Shown: in pieces, positions 1 through 7,031 of the stretch
How positions within the stretch are numbered: the first letter of the stretch is position 1
Layout of the letters: every line of letters starts with the position of its first letter
Source of the DNA: Candidatus Omnitrophota bacterium
Lineage (GTDB): Bacteria; Omnitrophota; Gorgyraeia; 1-14-0-20-64-10
Length of the DNA: 11,720 nucleotides
Assembly (NCBI GenBank): GCA_023248095.1
Contig: JAHFFF010000038.1
Span: forward strand, 1-11,720
Reading direction: 5' to 3'
Program-made: the position numbers and the translations under genes
The notes under the pieces: model-generated
The model's database searches: none
What the model saw: the letters and a program-made list of their open reading frames with translations, nothing else
Told to the model about the DNA's origin: nothing

Positions 1-403
1 AGCCGGTCAGCTTCCAAGCCAGATAGGTCATGATGTCAAGCGGGTTGGTCACAACGATCAGAATGGCGTCGGGGGCATTGACAGCCACCTGCGGGATGAT
101 GGAGCCGACGATCCTGGCGTTGGCCTCCAAAAGATCGCTGCGGGACATCCCCGGCTTGCGGGCCAGGCCGGCGGTGACCACCACCACCTGAGAACCGCGG
201 AGGATCTCATAGCCGGTGGAGCCAACAATCCGGAAATCGTGCCCTTCCAGCGGGGACGCCTCCGCCAGGTCCAGCGCCTTACCGGCCGCCAGGCCCTCGA
301 CAACATCCACCAGGGCGACATCCGCTAACCCCCGCTCTAAAATCCTCTGAGCGCAGGTAGCGCCGACGTTTCCCGCCCCAATTACAGCAACCCTATGTCT
401 CAT
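1..403 (-). CDS. mdh: Malate dehydrogenase, NAD-dependent (N-terminal part, runs off the window)
   Basis: Oxidises malate to oxaloacetate with NAD in the TCA cycle (cytoplasm). The visible 134 residues cover the Rossmann half of an LDH/MDH-superfamily enzyme: the nucleotide loop GAGNVG at residues 9-14, Asp33 at the end of beta-2 (NAD rather than NADP preference), the mobile-loop segment TAGLARKPGMSR at 77-88, and NPLD at 120-123. Arg82 and Arg88 are the substrate-binding pair. Arg at the first of these positions, where lactate dehydrogenases carry Gln, supports malate as substrate. The ATG at 403-401 is the first ATG after an in-frame stop (minus-strand TGA at 421-419), so this start is well bounded, although no clear Shine-Dalgarno precedes it. 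It lies 72 nt downstream of gltA on the same strand, and probably shares its transcript. The catalytic His region and C-terminus lie beyond position 1. Confidence 0.95.
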   Translation of the reverse strand, partial: MRHRVAVIGAGNVGATCAQRILERGLADVALVDVVEGLAAGKALDLAEASPLEGHDFRIVGSTGYEILRGSQVVVVTAGLARKPGMSRSDLLEANARIVGSIIPQVAVNAPDAILIVVTNPLDIMTYLAWKLTG

Positions 404-475
404 AGCCTGAATGGCGATTCAACGGATGAAGTGTCCCCGAAAGAAGTGTTCTCTGTCTTTCAAAAGCGCCCGCCC

Positions 476-1819
476 TCAATCTCTCTGGCTGATTGGGATG
501 TACTTTTGCTCGGTGGGCCCGACGTAGATCTGGCGGGGTCGGCCGATCCGGAATTCCGGCGAAAGAAGCATCTCCCGCCAGTGGGCCAGCCAGCCGGCCA
601 GCCGGCCAAGTGCAAAGATCACCGTGAACTGCTCGGTCGGAATCCCCAAGGCCCGCAGGATGATGCCGCTGTAGAAATCGACGTTGGGGTAAAGTTTCCG
701 GGAGAGGAAGTAGTCGTCCTTCAGGGCAGCCTCTTCCAACTGCTTAGCCAAATCCAGCAGCGGATCCTGAATCCCCAAACGGACGAGCACCTTGTCGCAA
801 GCGGCCTTCAAAATCCTGGACCTCGGATCAAAGTTCTTGTAGACTCGGTGGCCAAAACCCATCAGGCGAAAACCGGAATTCTTGTCCTTCGCCTTCGCCA
901 AAACCTTGGAGAAATCGGCCCCGCTGCGGTGGATCTCCTCCAGCATCTCGATAACCGCCTGGTTCGCTCCCCCGTGCAGAGGCCCCCACAACGCCCCGAT
1001 CCCCGCGGAGATGGCGGCGAAGGCGCTGGCCCGCGACGACCCCACCAGCCGGACGGTCGAGGTGCTGCAATTCTGCTCGTGGTCCGCATGGAGGATCAGG
1101 ATCTGCCGAAGCGCCTGAACCAGCACCTCATCAGGATTCGGCTTGCCTCCCTGCGGTCCGAACATCATATAGAGATAGTTGCTGGTGTATGTCAGATCCT
1201 TGCGGGGCGGAACCACCGGTTCGCCCCGCCCTTTGCGGTAACCATAAGCCGCCAGGGTCGGGAACGTGGCTAGCAGGGTCAGGATCACCTCATCGATCTG
1301 CTGTGCAGTTGGGTTGGGATTCGTCAGCTCCGGGTAATATCCGGAAAGAAGCTGCACCATGGAGGATAAAACCGCCATCGGATGGGCCGTCTTGGGAAGG
1401 AGGTCGAAAAACCGTTCCATCCCCTGCGGCAGGGCAGTCCGTCCCATCAAGGTGGTTGTGAACTGCTCCAGTTGCCGGCGGGTCGGCAAAACACCGTAGA
1501 TCAGCAGATAGGAGGTCTCGAGGTAAGTGGCCGACTCGGCCAACTGCTCAATGGGGATTCCGCGGTAGCGCAGGATTCCCCGTTCTCCATCCAAGAAGGT
1601 GATGGAGCTGGTGCAGGAACCGGTGTTGCCCAGACCAGGATCAAGGGTAATGGCCCCGGTGCTATCCCGCAAACGGGTAATATCAATGGCCTTTTCCTGC
1701 TCGGTGCCAATAGTCACCTGCAGGTCGATTGCTTTTCCGCCAACGCTCAACTTTGCGGGTTCTAGGGCAGGCTGCTTCACCTGTGTAACCTCGGGGATGA
1801 TGGTTCCTGATTGTTTCAT
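476..1819 (-). CDS. gltA: Citrate synthase
   Basis: Condenses acetyl-CoA and oxaloacetate to citrate, the entry step of the TCA cycle. The product is 447 aa from the ATG, close to the usual length of hexameric type II enzymes. Numbering from that ATG, the catalytic residues are visible: His282 in GPLHGGANQ, His324 in GFGHRVYK and Asp381 in NVDFYSG. The type II signature HADHEQNCSTSTVRLVGSS lies at about 244-262 and the N-terminal DPGLGNTGSC block at about 60-69. A TTG codon at 1822-1820 directly precedes the ATG and could extend the protein by one residue. The ATG is preferred, but no Shine-Dalgarno supports either. The 68-71 nt leader after the pilin cluster contains a small inverted repeat and a weak TAGAAT -10-like hexamer without a convincing -35. 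The gene may be read through from the pilin promoter or have its own weak promoter. mdh follows 72 nt downstream, so two successive TCA steps are adjacent. Confidence 0.97.
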   Translation of the reverse strand: MKQSGTIIPEVTQVKQPALEPAKLSVGGKAIDLQVTIGTEQEKAIDITRLRDSTGAITLDPGLGNTGSCTSSITFLDGERGILRYRGIPIEQLAESATYLETSYLLIYGVLPTRRQLEQFTTTLMGRTALPQGMERFFDLLPKTAHPMAVLSSMVQLLSGYYPELTNPNPTAQQIDEVILTLLATFPTLAAYGYRKGRGEPVVPPRKDLTYTSNYLYMMFGPQGGKPNPDEVLVQALRQILILHADHEQNCSTSTVRLVGSSRASAFAAISAGIGALWGPLHGGANQAVIEMLEEIHRSGADFSKVLAKAKDKNSGFRLMGFGHRVYKNFDPRSRILKAACDKVLVRLGIQDPLLDLAKQLEEAALKDDYFLSRKLYPNVDFYSGIILRALGIPTEQFTVIFALGRLAGWLAHWREMLLSPEFRIGRPRQIYVGPTEQKYIPISQRD

Positions 1820-1862
1820 CAAACGTCACACAAACAGAAGCTTTATTCTAACTCAATCGACT

Positions 1863-1887
1863 CCACTAAGGAAGATGCTTTTAGTGG
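1863..1887 (-). other. Small inverted repeat between the pilin cluster and gltA
   Basis: The arms CCACTAA (1863-1869) and TTAGTGG (1881-1887) are perfect 7-bp complements around an 11-nt spacer, extendable by two G-U pairs. No U-tract follows on the minus strand, so it is not a classic intrinsic terminator. It could be a weak stem-loop separating the pilin and gltA messages, an RNA-processing site or an operator. It could also be chance, given the modest length. Confidence 0.35.
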
Positions 1888-1890
1888 GCC

Positions 1891-2451
1891 TTAGGAGGGG
1901 GGACTCGTCCACTTGACCCGCACCCGAACCCGGCGCAGATCCGCTTGTTTATCTCCATCGAAATCAAGACCAGCGTATCCATCACCATCGAAGTCATTCT
2001 CTGCAATGGTAGCGACATTGTCGCCATTCCGATCCTCCAAGCCCTCCACCACCACCAGCCGTCCATCTCCGTGCGTGGCCGGGTTAGCAATATTCGTCGG
2101 GACAGCTGCCGGGTTGCCCGGGTCGGTTTGAAACCTAAGGAAATCATTTGGGAAATTCAGAGCTGCCTGCGCCGTGGCGCCGGCGGGAGGATTGACCATA
2201 TTCTGATCGCGGTAGACCCCCGGAACCAGGCTCAAGCCCGCTCCACCACCTCCGCTGATTACAGCCCGCAGGCCATCCGCCGTCTCATTGATCAGGCCGG
2301 CCCCCGAAAGCTCCGTGCCCGAACGCCAGGTGACCCGCCGGCCGAAGACAAAGGCGGTGAGGATTCCACCCGCCACCAAACCAATCACCACCATCGCCAT
2401 CAAGATTTCCAACAGGGTTGCACCGCTCGCGCCCTTTATCCTCTGAGTCAT
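1891..2451 (-). CDS. Prepilin-like protein (PilV-type minor pilin) with Asp-rich C-terminus
   Basis: 186 aa secreted pilin-like subunit, presumably processed by prepilin peptidase and inserted in the inner membrane before assembly into a type IV pilus or pseudopilus. The N-terminus is a short basic leader (MTQRIKGASG) followed by ATLLE, giving cleavage at Gly10/Ala11 with the required Glu at +5, then about 20 hydrophobic residues. Residues about 140-170 carry closely spaced acidic loops (DRNGD, DFDGDGY, DFDGDK) resembling calcium-binding loops. The start at 2451 is chosen over an in-frame ATG at 2529 because GGAGGG lies 8 nt upstream and because it leaves a normal-length leader. It begins 1 nt after the stop of the upstream PilX-like gene, so the two are very likely translationally coupled. 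The subfamily assignment (PilV versus another minor pilin) rests on context and is uncertain. The prepilin call is strong. Confidence 0.85.
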   Translation of the reverse strand: MTQRIKGASGATLLEILMAMVVIGLVAGGILTAFVFGRRVTWRSGTELSGAGLINETADGLRAVISGGGGAGLSLVPGVYRDQNMVNPPAGATAQAALNFPNDFLRFQTDPGNPAAVPTNIANPATHGDGRLVVVEGLEDRNGDNVATIAENDFDGDGYAGLDFDGDKQADLRRVRVRVKWTSPPS

Positions 2452-2452
2452 C

Positions 2453-2986
2453 TTATTGCCCTCCACTGCTGGCGTAGGCGGATCCTGAACGAACCTCCCA
2501 GGGACGAGCGGGGAAGCGAGGGTTGTCATTCACACCATCGGCGGCTGGTGTCCGGAAATATTTGATCTTCACAACCACATGCTTGGCGCCCATGTGAAGA
2601 GCCGGTACCACTTCATCCGTCGTCGTCAATTGCATTTGTGTCACCAATTCCGGAGCATCGTTTTGCAATGTGTTGGGTGTCCCGGTTGCTCCGATGGGAT
2701 GGCAGGCGACCACATACCAGGTGGGTGTACTGGCGATGAGGGTTTTGTTCTTAACCGCTGTCTGAAAAGCTGGGCTGCGGTCCATGCGGGCAAAGGCGTA
2801 CTGGAAGCCCGCCTCCGAACCCATCATGGCGACCGCATGCCGCGTCCGCAACGCCGAAAGCTCGAATCGGCGGAAGGTCATGTTCAATACCACCGCAGCC
2901 ATAATGGAGACGATGAGCGCCAAGCCTATGGCTGTCACCATTGCGATGCCCTTCTCCCCCGATCGATCCCAACGAGTCCTCTTCAT
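2453..2986 (-). CDS. PilX-like / GspK-like minor pilin
   Basis: 177 aa protein with a basic N-terminus ending in EKG, followed by a long hydrophobic helix (IAMVTAIGLALIVSIMAAVV, about residues 14-33) and a mostly soluble remainder. The type III leader shape is present, but there is no Glu at +5. That is typical of PilX-type and GspK-type tip subunits and distinguishes it from the two neighbouring prepilins. In known systems such subunits help prime pilus assembly with PilV and PilW. The start at 2986 is supported by GGGGAGG a few nt upstream. Another ATG at 2990 is out of frame and too close to that site. It starts 13 nt after the PilW-like stop and ends 1 nt before the next pilin start, so it is the middle gene of a tight operon. 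The family call is from architecture and context; the central and C-terminal sequence is not recognised. Confidence 0.75.
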   Translation of the reverse strand: MKRTRWDRSGEKGIAMVTAIGLALIVSIMAAVVLNMTFRRFELSALRTRHAVAMMGSEAGFQYAFARMDRSPAFQTAVKNKTLIASTPTWYVVACHPIGATGTPNTLQNDAPELVTQMQLTTTDEVVPALHMGAKHVVVKIKYFRTPAADGVNDNPRFPARPWEVRSGSAYASSGGQ

Positions 2987-2999
2987 TCATCCTCCCCTG

Positions 3000-3515
3000 T
3001 CATTGAAACACCCCTCGTGGACTGACCGAGGTCTGCAGGCGGGTCGTCCGAGCGGTATCCACTCCGGAGGTCCGCGACGACTGCACCACGATGTCCACGC
3101 GACTCACATTAACACGATTGAAGTTTACCGACAAGATATTGCGTGCAACCGTCTCAACGGTTCCTGATCCGCATGTAGTCGGATAGAACAGAAGATTCGT
3201 GCCGGTTAAAGTATAGCAGGAGGTTTGCGCGCTCGCCGAAAAATTAGGCTGCCAGGTAAACTGGAGGGTCGAACCTTGAGCACCCACTGTCGGGGTTGCA
3301 ATCGCCGTCGCCAATAAAAGGTTACGCTTGATGTGCTCCAAGGCGAACGAGGCCTCATTCTGTGTGGTGGTAAAGCTCAAACTTTGAAGCGTAAAGCGCT
3401 GGGCAGCCATATACAGGTAGGCAAAGCTTAATCCCACCATCCCCAGGAGGATGGCGGTGACCATCATCTCCAGCAAGGTAAACCCCGAACGTCTGCCTAA
3501 CCACCTTCGCTTCAT
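3000..3515 (-). CDS. PilW-like prepilin (type IV pilus minor subunit)
   Basis: 171 aa prepilin. The leader MKRRWLGRRSG is followed by FTLLE, the canonical prepilin peptidase site (cleavage Gly11/Phe12, Glu at +5 for methylation and assembly), then a hydrophobic alpha-1 helix to about residue 35. The rest is a Thr/Ser-rich, beta-type head. A longer reading frame with an upstream ATG at 3662 exists but overlaps the debranching-enzyme gene. The start at 3515 is preferred because it gives a normal leader and is preceded by an AGGAG site about 7 nt upstream. A sigma70-like promoter sits just in front (3567-3539), making this the first gene of the pilin cluster. It is followed by the PilX-like gene after 13 nt. 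PilW is the likely counterpart because the order W-X matches classical minor-pilin operons, but a generic pseudopilin cannot be excluded. Confidence 0.85.
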   Translation of the reverse strand: MKRRWLGRRSGFTLLEMMVTAILLGMVGLSFAYLYMAAQRFTLQSLSFTTTQNEASFALEHIKRNLLLATAIATPTVGAQGSTLQFTWQPNFSASAQTSCYTLTGTNLLFYPTTCGSGTVETVARNILSVNFNRVNVSRVDIVVQSSRTSGVDTARTTRLQTSVSPRGVFQ

Positions 3516-3538
3516 GGATCTCTCCTCTCCCGGCAGAT

Positions 3539-3567
3539 AGTATACCCAATTGTCCATGCCGTTACAA
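3539..3567 (-). promoter_or_regulatory. Sigma70-like promoter of the pilin cluster
   Basis: On the minus strand TTGTAA (3567-3562) and TATACT (3544-3539) are separated by exactly 17 nt. The -10 matches 5 of 6 and the -35 matches 4 of 6 consensus bases. Transcription would start near 3532, leaving a leader of about 17 nt that contains the AGGAG site of the PilW-like gene. The -35 overlaps the stop codon of the upstream debranching-enzyme gene, so the pilin unit can be independent of it. Confidence 0.6.
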
Positions 3568-5637
3568 ACCGCCAATTCGAGCCTCCCGAATGGCGCGAAG
3601 CAGCTCCCCCACAGACCAAGCCTGCGAGTTACCTCCGCGAGGGGCATGCGGCGGATCCCCATCGAACAGCTCCGTGACCGTCCCCAGACAACCCTCCTCG
3701 AGATGAGCCAGGAACGGCATCAGCTGCGCGCTGACCCCGGCCTGCGTCGCCCGAGTCAACCCTCGGAATTTGCACGCCGCGCTGACATAAGGCCCCAAAA
3801 GCCAAGTCCAGACCGTCCCTTGATGGTAGGCGCGGGCCTTGGCCATCAAATCCCCTTCGTAACGCCCGCGGTAATTGGGGTGGTCGGGGCTGAGGGTTCG
3901 TATCCCAACGGGGGTCAAAAGGGATTTTTCTACGGCGGCCAGGATCGCCAAGCCCTGCGCCCTGGACAGAGGCGAGAAGGGGAGGCCGGCCGCAATCAGC
4001 ATGTTCGGCCGGATCGCGGAGTCCGGCCCGGAGTCGGTGACCCGATCGTACAGCAATCCTTTCGGCGAGATGAAGGTGCCGACAAAATTCTGTCGAACCA
4101 AGCGGGCCAATCGAGTATAGGCGTTCGACCGCTTCAATCCCAGCCGTTCCCCCAGAGTCGCCATGATCATCAGTGTGCAGTACCACAGGGCGCTCACCTC
4201 CACAGGCTTACCGGAGCGAGGGGTGATGGCTGCTCCCGGCAGATCTCCCTCGACCGACGGCTCACGAGCATCCATCCAGGTCAGCGGCATCTCTTCATCG
4301 CTCAAGCGGATGAGGCCGTCCTCGTCCATGGAGATCCCGAAATTGGTCCCTTCCAAGTAATTTTCCAGAATCTCCTGCAGGGGATCCAACAGTTTCTTAG
4401 AGATGAACTTGAGGTCCCGGGTCGCCTTCCAATAATGCCAGACCGCCCAGAAGAACCAGAGGGAGGTATCCGCTGAATCGTACTCCGGGGAACCGTCCGC
4501 TTCCGAAAAACGGACCGGGATCAGCCCACCCTTGATCTGCGAGGCCAAGGTTTGCAGGACCGACCGGGCCAGCTCGAAGCGGCCCGTGGTAAGTGCCAGG
4601 CCCGGCAGGGCAATCAGGGAATCCCGCCCCCAGGGGGTGAACCACGGGAAGCCCGCCAGCAGATAGGTGTCGGAGGGCTGCCGGCTGATCGAGTGATGGG
4701 CAAAGAAGGTCTCTGCCGTCCAGCTCAAGCGAGCCGCCAAACGCCCCGGCCCGGGAGCAACCGTGGTCTGCGCGACAACAGCTTGGGTGTTTTCCACGCG
4801 CCTGCGATGGAAGACCAGGTCCCCGGTTCCTCGACGGCCGATGGAAGCCACCAAGGCGCACGACTCTCCTACCTTGAGCAAATACCGCAGGGTTCCGAAA
4901 GACCACAGATCTTCCCGCACCTTGTTGCCATCCTGCGGGTATTCAAAGTTGTTGTACCAGCAGGCAGAGCTTTCCACCATCTCCGCGTTGTGGTGGATCA
5001 TCAACGGGGGAAGCCCCTCGTAGGGCCGAACCGTGACCATGCCCGCCGATTGCTCAATCCCTGCCCGTAGCCCTGTATTTTCCTTCGAAAGATCGCGGAA
5101 ATCCCGCGCCGCCACCAAGGGCCGAATCGTCAACTCAACCGGTCCGCCGGCCGAATGCAGCGTGTAGCCGATGACCGTGGCGTTTTCCCCGGGCAGCATG
5201 AAGACCGATTTCTCCAAGAGGATCTCTCCGATTCGGAAGAAGAAGGTCGGCCAGGGATCCAGCCGGAATTGAACCAGGTAGCGGTATCCTTCCGGATGAA
5301 TCACCCCGCCGTATCGGTTGGTAGAGAGCTCGAATCGACCGCCCGCAACGACCACGGTCTCTTCCACCTTCGAGAGAACCAGGACCCGCCCCACCGGAGG
5401 TTGAGTGGCTGCCACCAGGAGCCCATGGTACCGACGCGTATTCAACCCTAAGATCGTGGAGGAGGCATAGCCGCCCAGCTGATTGGTGATCACCCATTCG
5501 CGGGAAACCGCCTTTTCTAAATCCTGGCACACGTCCGGACCGCAGACGATGGGTCGAAGACCCGCCAACGGCAGCGCGGGCAGAGGAGGCAGCGCAACCG
5601 ATTGTTCCGACTCCGCAGTCCTTCTTAACTCATCCAC
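3562..5637 (-). CDS. Glycogen debranching enzyme-type amylo-alpha-1,6-glucosidase (GH133)
   Basis: 691 aa two-domain protein that hydrolyses alpha-1,6 branch stubs in glycogen-like glucans; probably cytoplasmic since no signal peptide is seen. The N-terminal domain (about 45-300) opens with EWVITNQLGGYASST and the block NTRRYHGLL. The C-terminal (alpha/alpha)6 catalytic domain (about 320-685) shows WFTPWGRDS (332-340), YDSADTSLWFF (386-396), TWMDAREPSVEG (453-464) and YHQGTVWTWLLGPY (604-617). Asp339 and the WMDA region are the likely active-site acids by family analogy. Length is normal for bacterial and archaeal single-activity debranchers, which lack the glucanotransferase half of the eukaryotic enzyme. 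The start is GTG at 5637, with GAGGG 7-8 nt upstream. That site overlaps the TGA of the preceding AhpD-like gene, which points to translational coupling. No other glycogen gene is in the window. Confidence 0.93.
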   Translation of the reverse strand: MDELRRTAESEQSVALPPLPALPLAGLRPIVCGPDVCQDLEKAVSREWVITNQLGGYASSTILGLNTRRYHGLLVAATQPPVGRVLVLSKVEETVVVAGGRFELSTNRYGGVIHPEGYRYLVQFRLDPWPTFFFRIGEILLEKSVFMLPGENATVIGYTLHSAGGPVELTIRPLVAARDFRDLSKENTGLRAGIEQSAGMVTVRPYEGLPPLMIHHNAEMVESSACWYNNFEYPQDGNKVREDLWSFGTLRYLLKVGESCALVASIGRRGTGDLVFHRRRVENTQAVVAQTTVAPGPGRLAARLSWTAETFFAHHSISRQPSDTYLLAGFPWFTPWGRDSLIALPGLALTTGRFELARSVLQTLASQIKGGLIPVRFSEADGSPEYDSADTSLWFFWAVWHYWKATRDLKFISKKLLDPLQEILENYLEGTNFGISMDEDGLIRLSDEEMPLTWMDAREPSVEGDLPGAAITPRSGKPVEVSALWYCTLMIMATLGERLGLKRSNAYTRLARLVRQNFVGTFISPKGLLYDRVTDSGPDSAIRPNMLIAAGLPFSPLSRAQGLAILAAVEKSLLTPVGIRTLSPDHPNYRGRYEGDLMAKARAYHQGTVWTWLLGPYVSAACKFRGLTRATQAGVSAQLMPFLAHLEEGCLGTVTELFDGDPPHAPRGGNSQAWSVGELLRAIREARIGGL

Positions 5638-5647
5638 CTCGGATCCC

Positions 5648-6031
5648 TCACAGCTCCGGTTCCAATCCCAATCCGATGACCAGGGTATTGAGAGCGGTGG
5701 ATAGGCTGGCCACCTCCAACAGCTCCGCGATCTCCTCGTCGCTCGTCCCCAGGCGCTTCAGGGCAATGGAATGGATCTTGACGAAGTAGGAGGTGCGCTG
5801 CGCAGCCGCCACCGCCAACGCCACGAGGGATTTGGTCTTCACATCCAGGCAACCGGACCCGTAGAGGCCTTTCACCTGTGTCCAAACCGCCTCAAGCTGG
5901 TCCGCCTTCGAACCTAACGCCCGGAAGATTTCTGGAACAAACGGGATCTGCAAAGTAGCCTTGATCTCCTCGAAGATTGCCTTGACCTTGCCGGTGGCTT
6001 CCGATTCCTCCATGATCCGAATGATTGCCAT
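5648..6031 (-). CDS. AhpD/carboxymuconolactone-decarboxylase-fold protein lacking the CxxC motif
   Basis: About 127 aa, all-helical, matching the AhpD/CMD fold: an N-terminal stretch on the pattern of peroxidase-related family members (ATGKVKAIFEEI), then AVAAAQRTSYFVKIHS followed by ALKRLGTSDEEIAELLEVAS. In redox-active AhpD proteins the segment before the His reads CxxCxxxH. Here Thr80 and Phe83 replace both cysteines and only His87 remains. The single Cys (GCLD, about residue 61) is not in that motif. A thiol-peroxidase role is therefore unlikely; a lyase-like or structural role is possible but unproven. Start choice: AGGAG lies 9 nt before the ATG at 6031 and only 3 nt before an in-frame ATG at 6037, so 6031 is preferred. 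It ends 10 nt before the GTG of the debranching enzyme and is probably co-transcribed with it. Confidence 0.8.
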   Translation of the reverse strand: MAIIRIMEESEATGKVKAIFEEIKATLQIPFVPEIFRALGSKADQLEAVWTQVKGLYGSGCLDVKTKSLVALAVAAAQRTSYFVKIHSIALKRLGTSDEEIAELLEVASLSTALNTLVIGLGLEPEL

Positions 6032-6053
6032 TGTCATTTGCTCCTAGTATAAA
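6025..6053 (+). promoter_or_regulatory. Sigma70-like promoter for the DUF3568-type lipoprotein gene
   Basis: TTGCCA (6025-6030) and TATAAA (6048-6053) are separated by exactly 17 nt, each matching 5 of 6 consensus bases. Transcription would start near 6060, about 34 nt before the ATG at 6094. The -35 lies inside the first codons of the divergent AhpD-like gene, so the two divergent units share this 60-nt control region. A TATACT hexamer on the opposite strand (6051-6046) overlaps the -10, but it lacks a convincing -35 and would place the transcript start downstream of that gene's AGGAG. Confidence 0.55.
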
Positions 6054-6093
6054 ATGATACGCAACCTTTCTATTCCATTACGAGTATACACGA

Positions 6094-6492
6094 ATGAAGA
6101 GAATCTACTTGCCCCTGCTGATGTTTTGCGGGGTCCTGCCCACAACCTCAGGCTGCGCCCTCCTCCTGGTGGGAGGTGGAGCTGTAGCCGGTTACGCGGC
6201 CAGCCGGGATTCCGTGACCATGGACCTGGATGAGCCCCTGGACCGGGTGTGGAGTGCAGCCTTGGAAGAGCTCCAAAGCCAGGGGAGCCTGAAGAGGGAA
6301 AATACGGGCCGGGGGCGGCTGGATGCTCGAATCCGAGAAACGGATGTCGTGGTCACCTTGAGGCAACTCACATCTTCGACGGTGCGGGTGGTGGTTCGGG
6401 CCAGAAAGAACCTGCTTCCTAAGGTGGACGTTGCGCAAGGGGTGGCGGTGGCGATCTTGCGACGAGTGGACCAGGCCCGGCGTCCTTCTTAG
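6094..6492 (+). CDS. Small lipoprotein, DUF3568-like
   Basis: 132 aa. The N-terminus is a signal peptide with two basic residues, a hydrophobic core and a lipobox-like TTSGC, giving lipidated Cys21 as mature residue 1. It is followed by a Gly-rich hydrophobic patch (ALLLVGGGAVAGYAA). The mature part has a VTMDLDEPLDRVWSAALEELQ segment and two or three predicted beta strands (LDARIRETDVVVTLR, TVRVVVRAR). This layout matches the DUF3568 family of small uncharacterised envelope lipoproteins; no biochemical function is known to me. The predicted location is the inner or outer membrane facing the periplasm. No Shine-Dalgarno is apparent before the ATG. The TAG stop overlaps the TAA of the convergent bifunctional nuclease gene by 3 of 4 bases, so no terminator separates the two converging genes. 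Confidence 0.8.
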   Translation: MKRIYLPLLMFCGVLPTTSGCALLLVGGGAVAGYAASRDSVTMDLDEPLDRVWSAALEELQSQGSLKRENTGRGRLDARIRETDVVVTLRQLTSSTVRVVVRARKNLLPKVDVAQGVAVAILRRVDQARRPS

Positions 6493-7022
6493 TCCGGCGA
6501 TCCCGCTTCTTCCGGAGGCTTCTCCTCCAAACCTTTGAAGAAATCCTCGGGCTTTAAATTCTGCAGGTTCTGCTTGAACTTTTCGACCTCCTCCTCGGAA
6601 ATCGGCTTCATGATCACCGGGCACTTCTTGAGGACCTTCTCCCCGACAAAGATCGGCGTCTCGCTGCGCACCGCCAGCGCCATCGCATCGGACGGACGGG
6701 CGTCGATCTCGTAGCGGCGGGACCCGGCCATGAGAAAGATAACTGCGTAGTACGTCCCGTCCCGCAGATCCGAGATGAGAATCCGCTCCACCTTGATCCC
6801 CAGCGCCTTGAGCATATTGTTCATCAGGTCATGGGTCATCGGGCGAGGGAGCTTTTCATCCTGAAGCTTCAATCCGATGGCGTTGCCCTCATTGACGCCG
6901 ATCCAGATGGGGACCAGCCGCTGCCCACCCACTTCCTCCAAGGTCAGCACGTACTGGCCCAGCAGTGGGATCAGCACCAACGAGAAGATCTTTGCTTCCT
7001 TGTAGACTCCTTCGGATTTCAT
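6489..7022 (-). CDS. Bifunctional nuclease family protein (BFN, DUF151)
   Basis: 177 aa. The BFN domain spans about residues 10-135 with its diagnostic blocks: VPIWIGVNEGNAI (37-49), PRPMTHDLMNNML (59-71), ISDLRDGTYYAVIFL (83-97) and DARPSDAMALAVRSETPIFV (107-126). Plant and bacterial relatives have been reported to have RNase and DNase activity, but for most bacterial members the physiological role is unknown. The acidic tail (EEEVEKFKQNLQNLKPEDFFKGL, about 143-165) matches the extension seen in many bacterial homologues, and no UVR domain is fused. No Shine-Dalgarno precedes the ATG. Instead a near-consensus promoter ends so close to it that the message should be leaderless or nearly so. 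It lies 49 nt after the rlmD-like gene and converges with the lipoprotein gene, overlapping it by 4 nt at the stop codons. Confidence 0.92.
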   Translation of the reverse strand: MKSEGVYKEAKIFSLVLIPLLGQYVLTLEEVGGQRLVPIWIGVNEGNAIGLKLQDEKLPRPMTHDLMNNMLKALGIKVERILISDLRDGTYYAVIFLMAGSRRYEIDARPSDAMALAVRSETPIFVGEKVLKKCPVIMKPISEEEVEKFKQNLQNLKPEDFFKGLEEKPPEEAGSPD

Positions 7023-7031
7023 TCTGATTCA

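Noticed and set aside
58..321. 87-codon minus-strand frame within the mdh region
   Set aside because: It is a shifted frame of mdh; the real frame, starting at 403, shows the complete Rossmann and substrate motifs.
590..610. Short tandem CCAGCCGG-type repeat inside gltA
   Set aside because: It encodes the conserved GRLAGWLAHW segment of citrate synthase; the repetition follows from codon choice.
395..1273. 292-codon plus-strand open frame across gltA
   Set aside because: It is antisense to citrate synthase, which has all catalytic motifs intact on the minus strand; the plus product has no recognisable domain.
3550..4476. 308-codon plus-strand open frame opposite the debranching enzyme
   Set aside because: Low-complexity Arg/Gly/Pro-rich antisense product; the GH133 motifs are on the minus strand.
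6046..6051. TATACT on the minus strand just before the AhpD-like gene as its -10
   Set aside because: No -35 at 16-18 nt, and its transcript start would fall after the AGGAG site, leaving the gene without its ribosome site.
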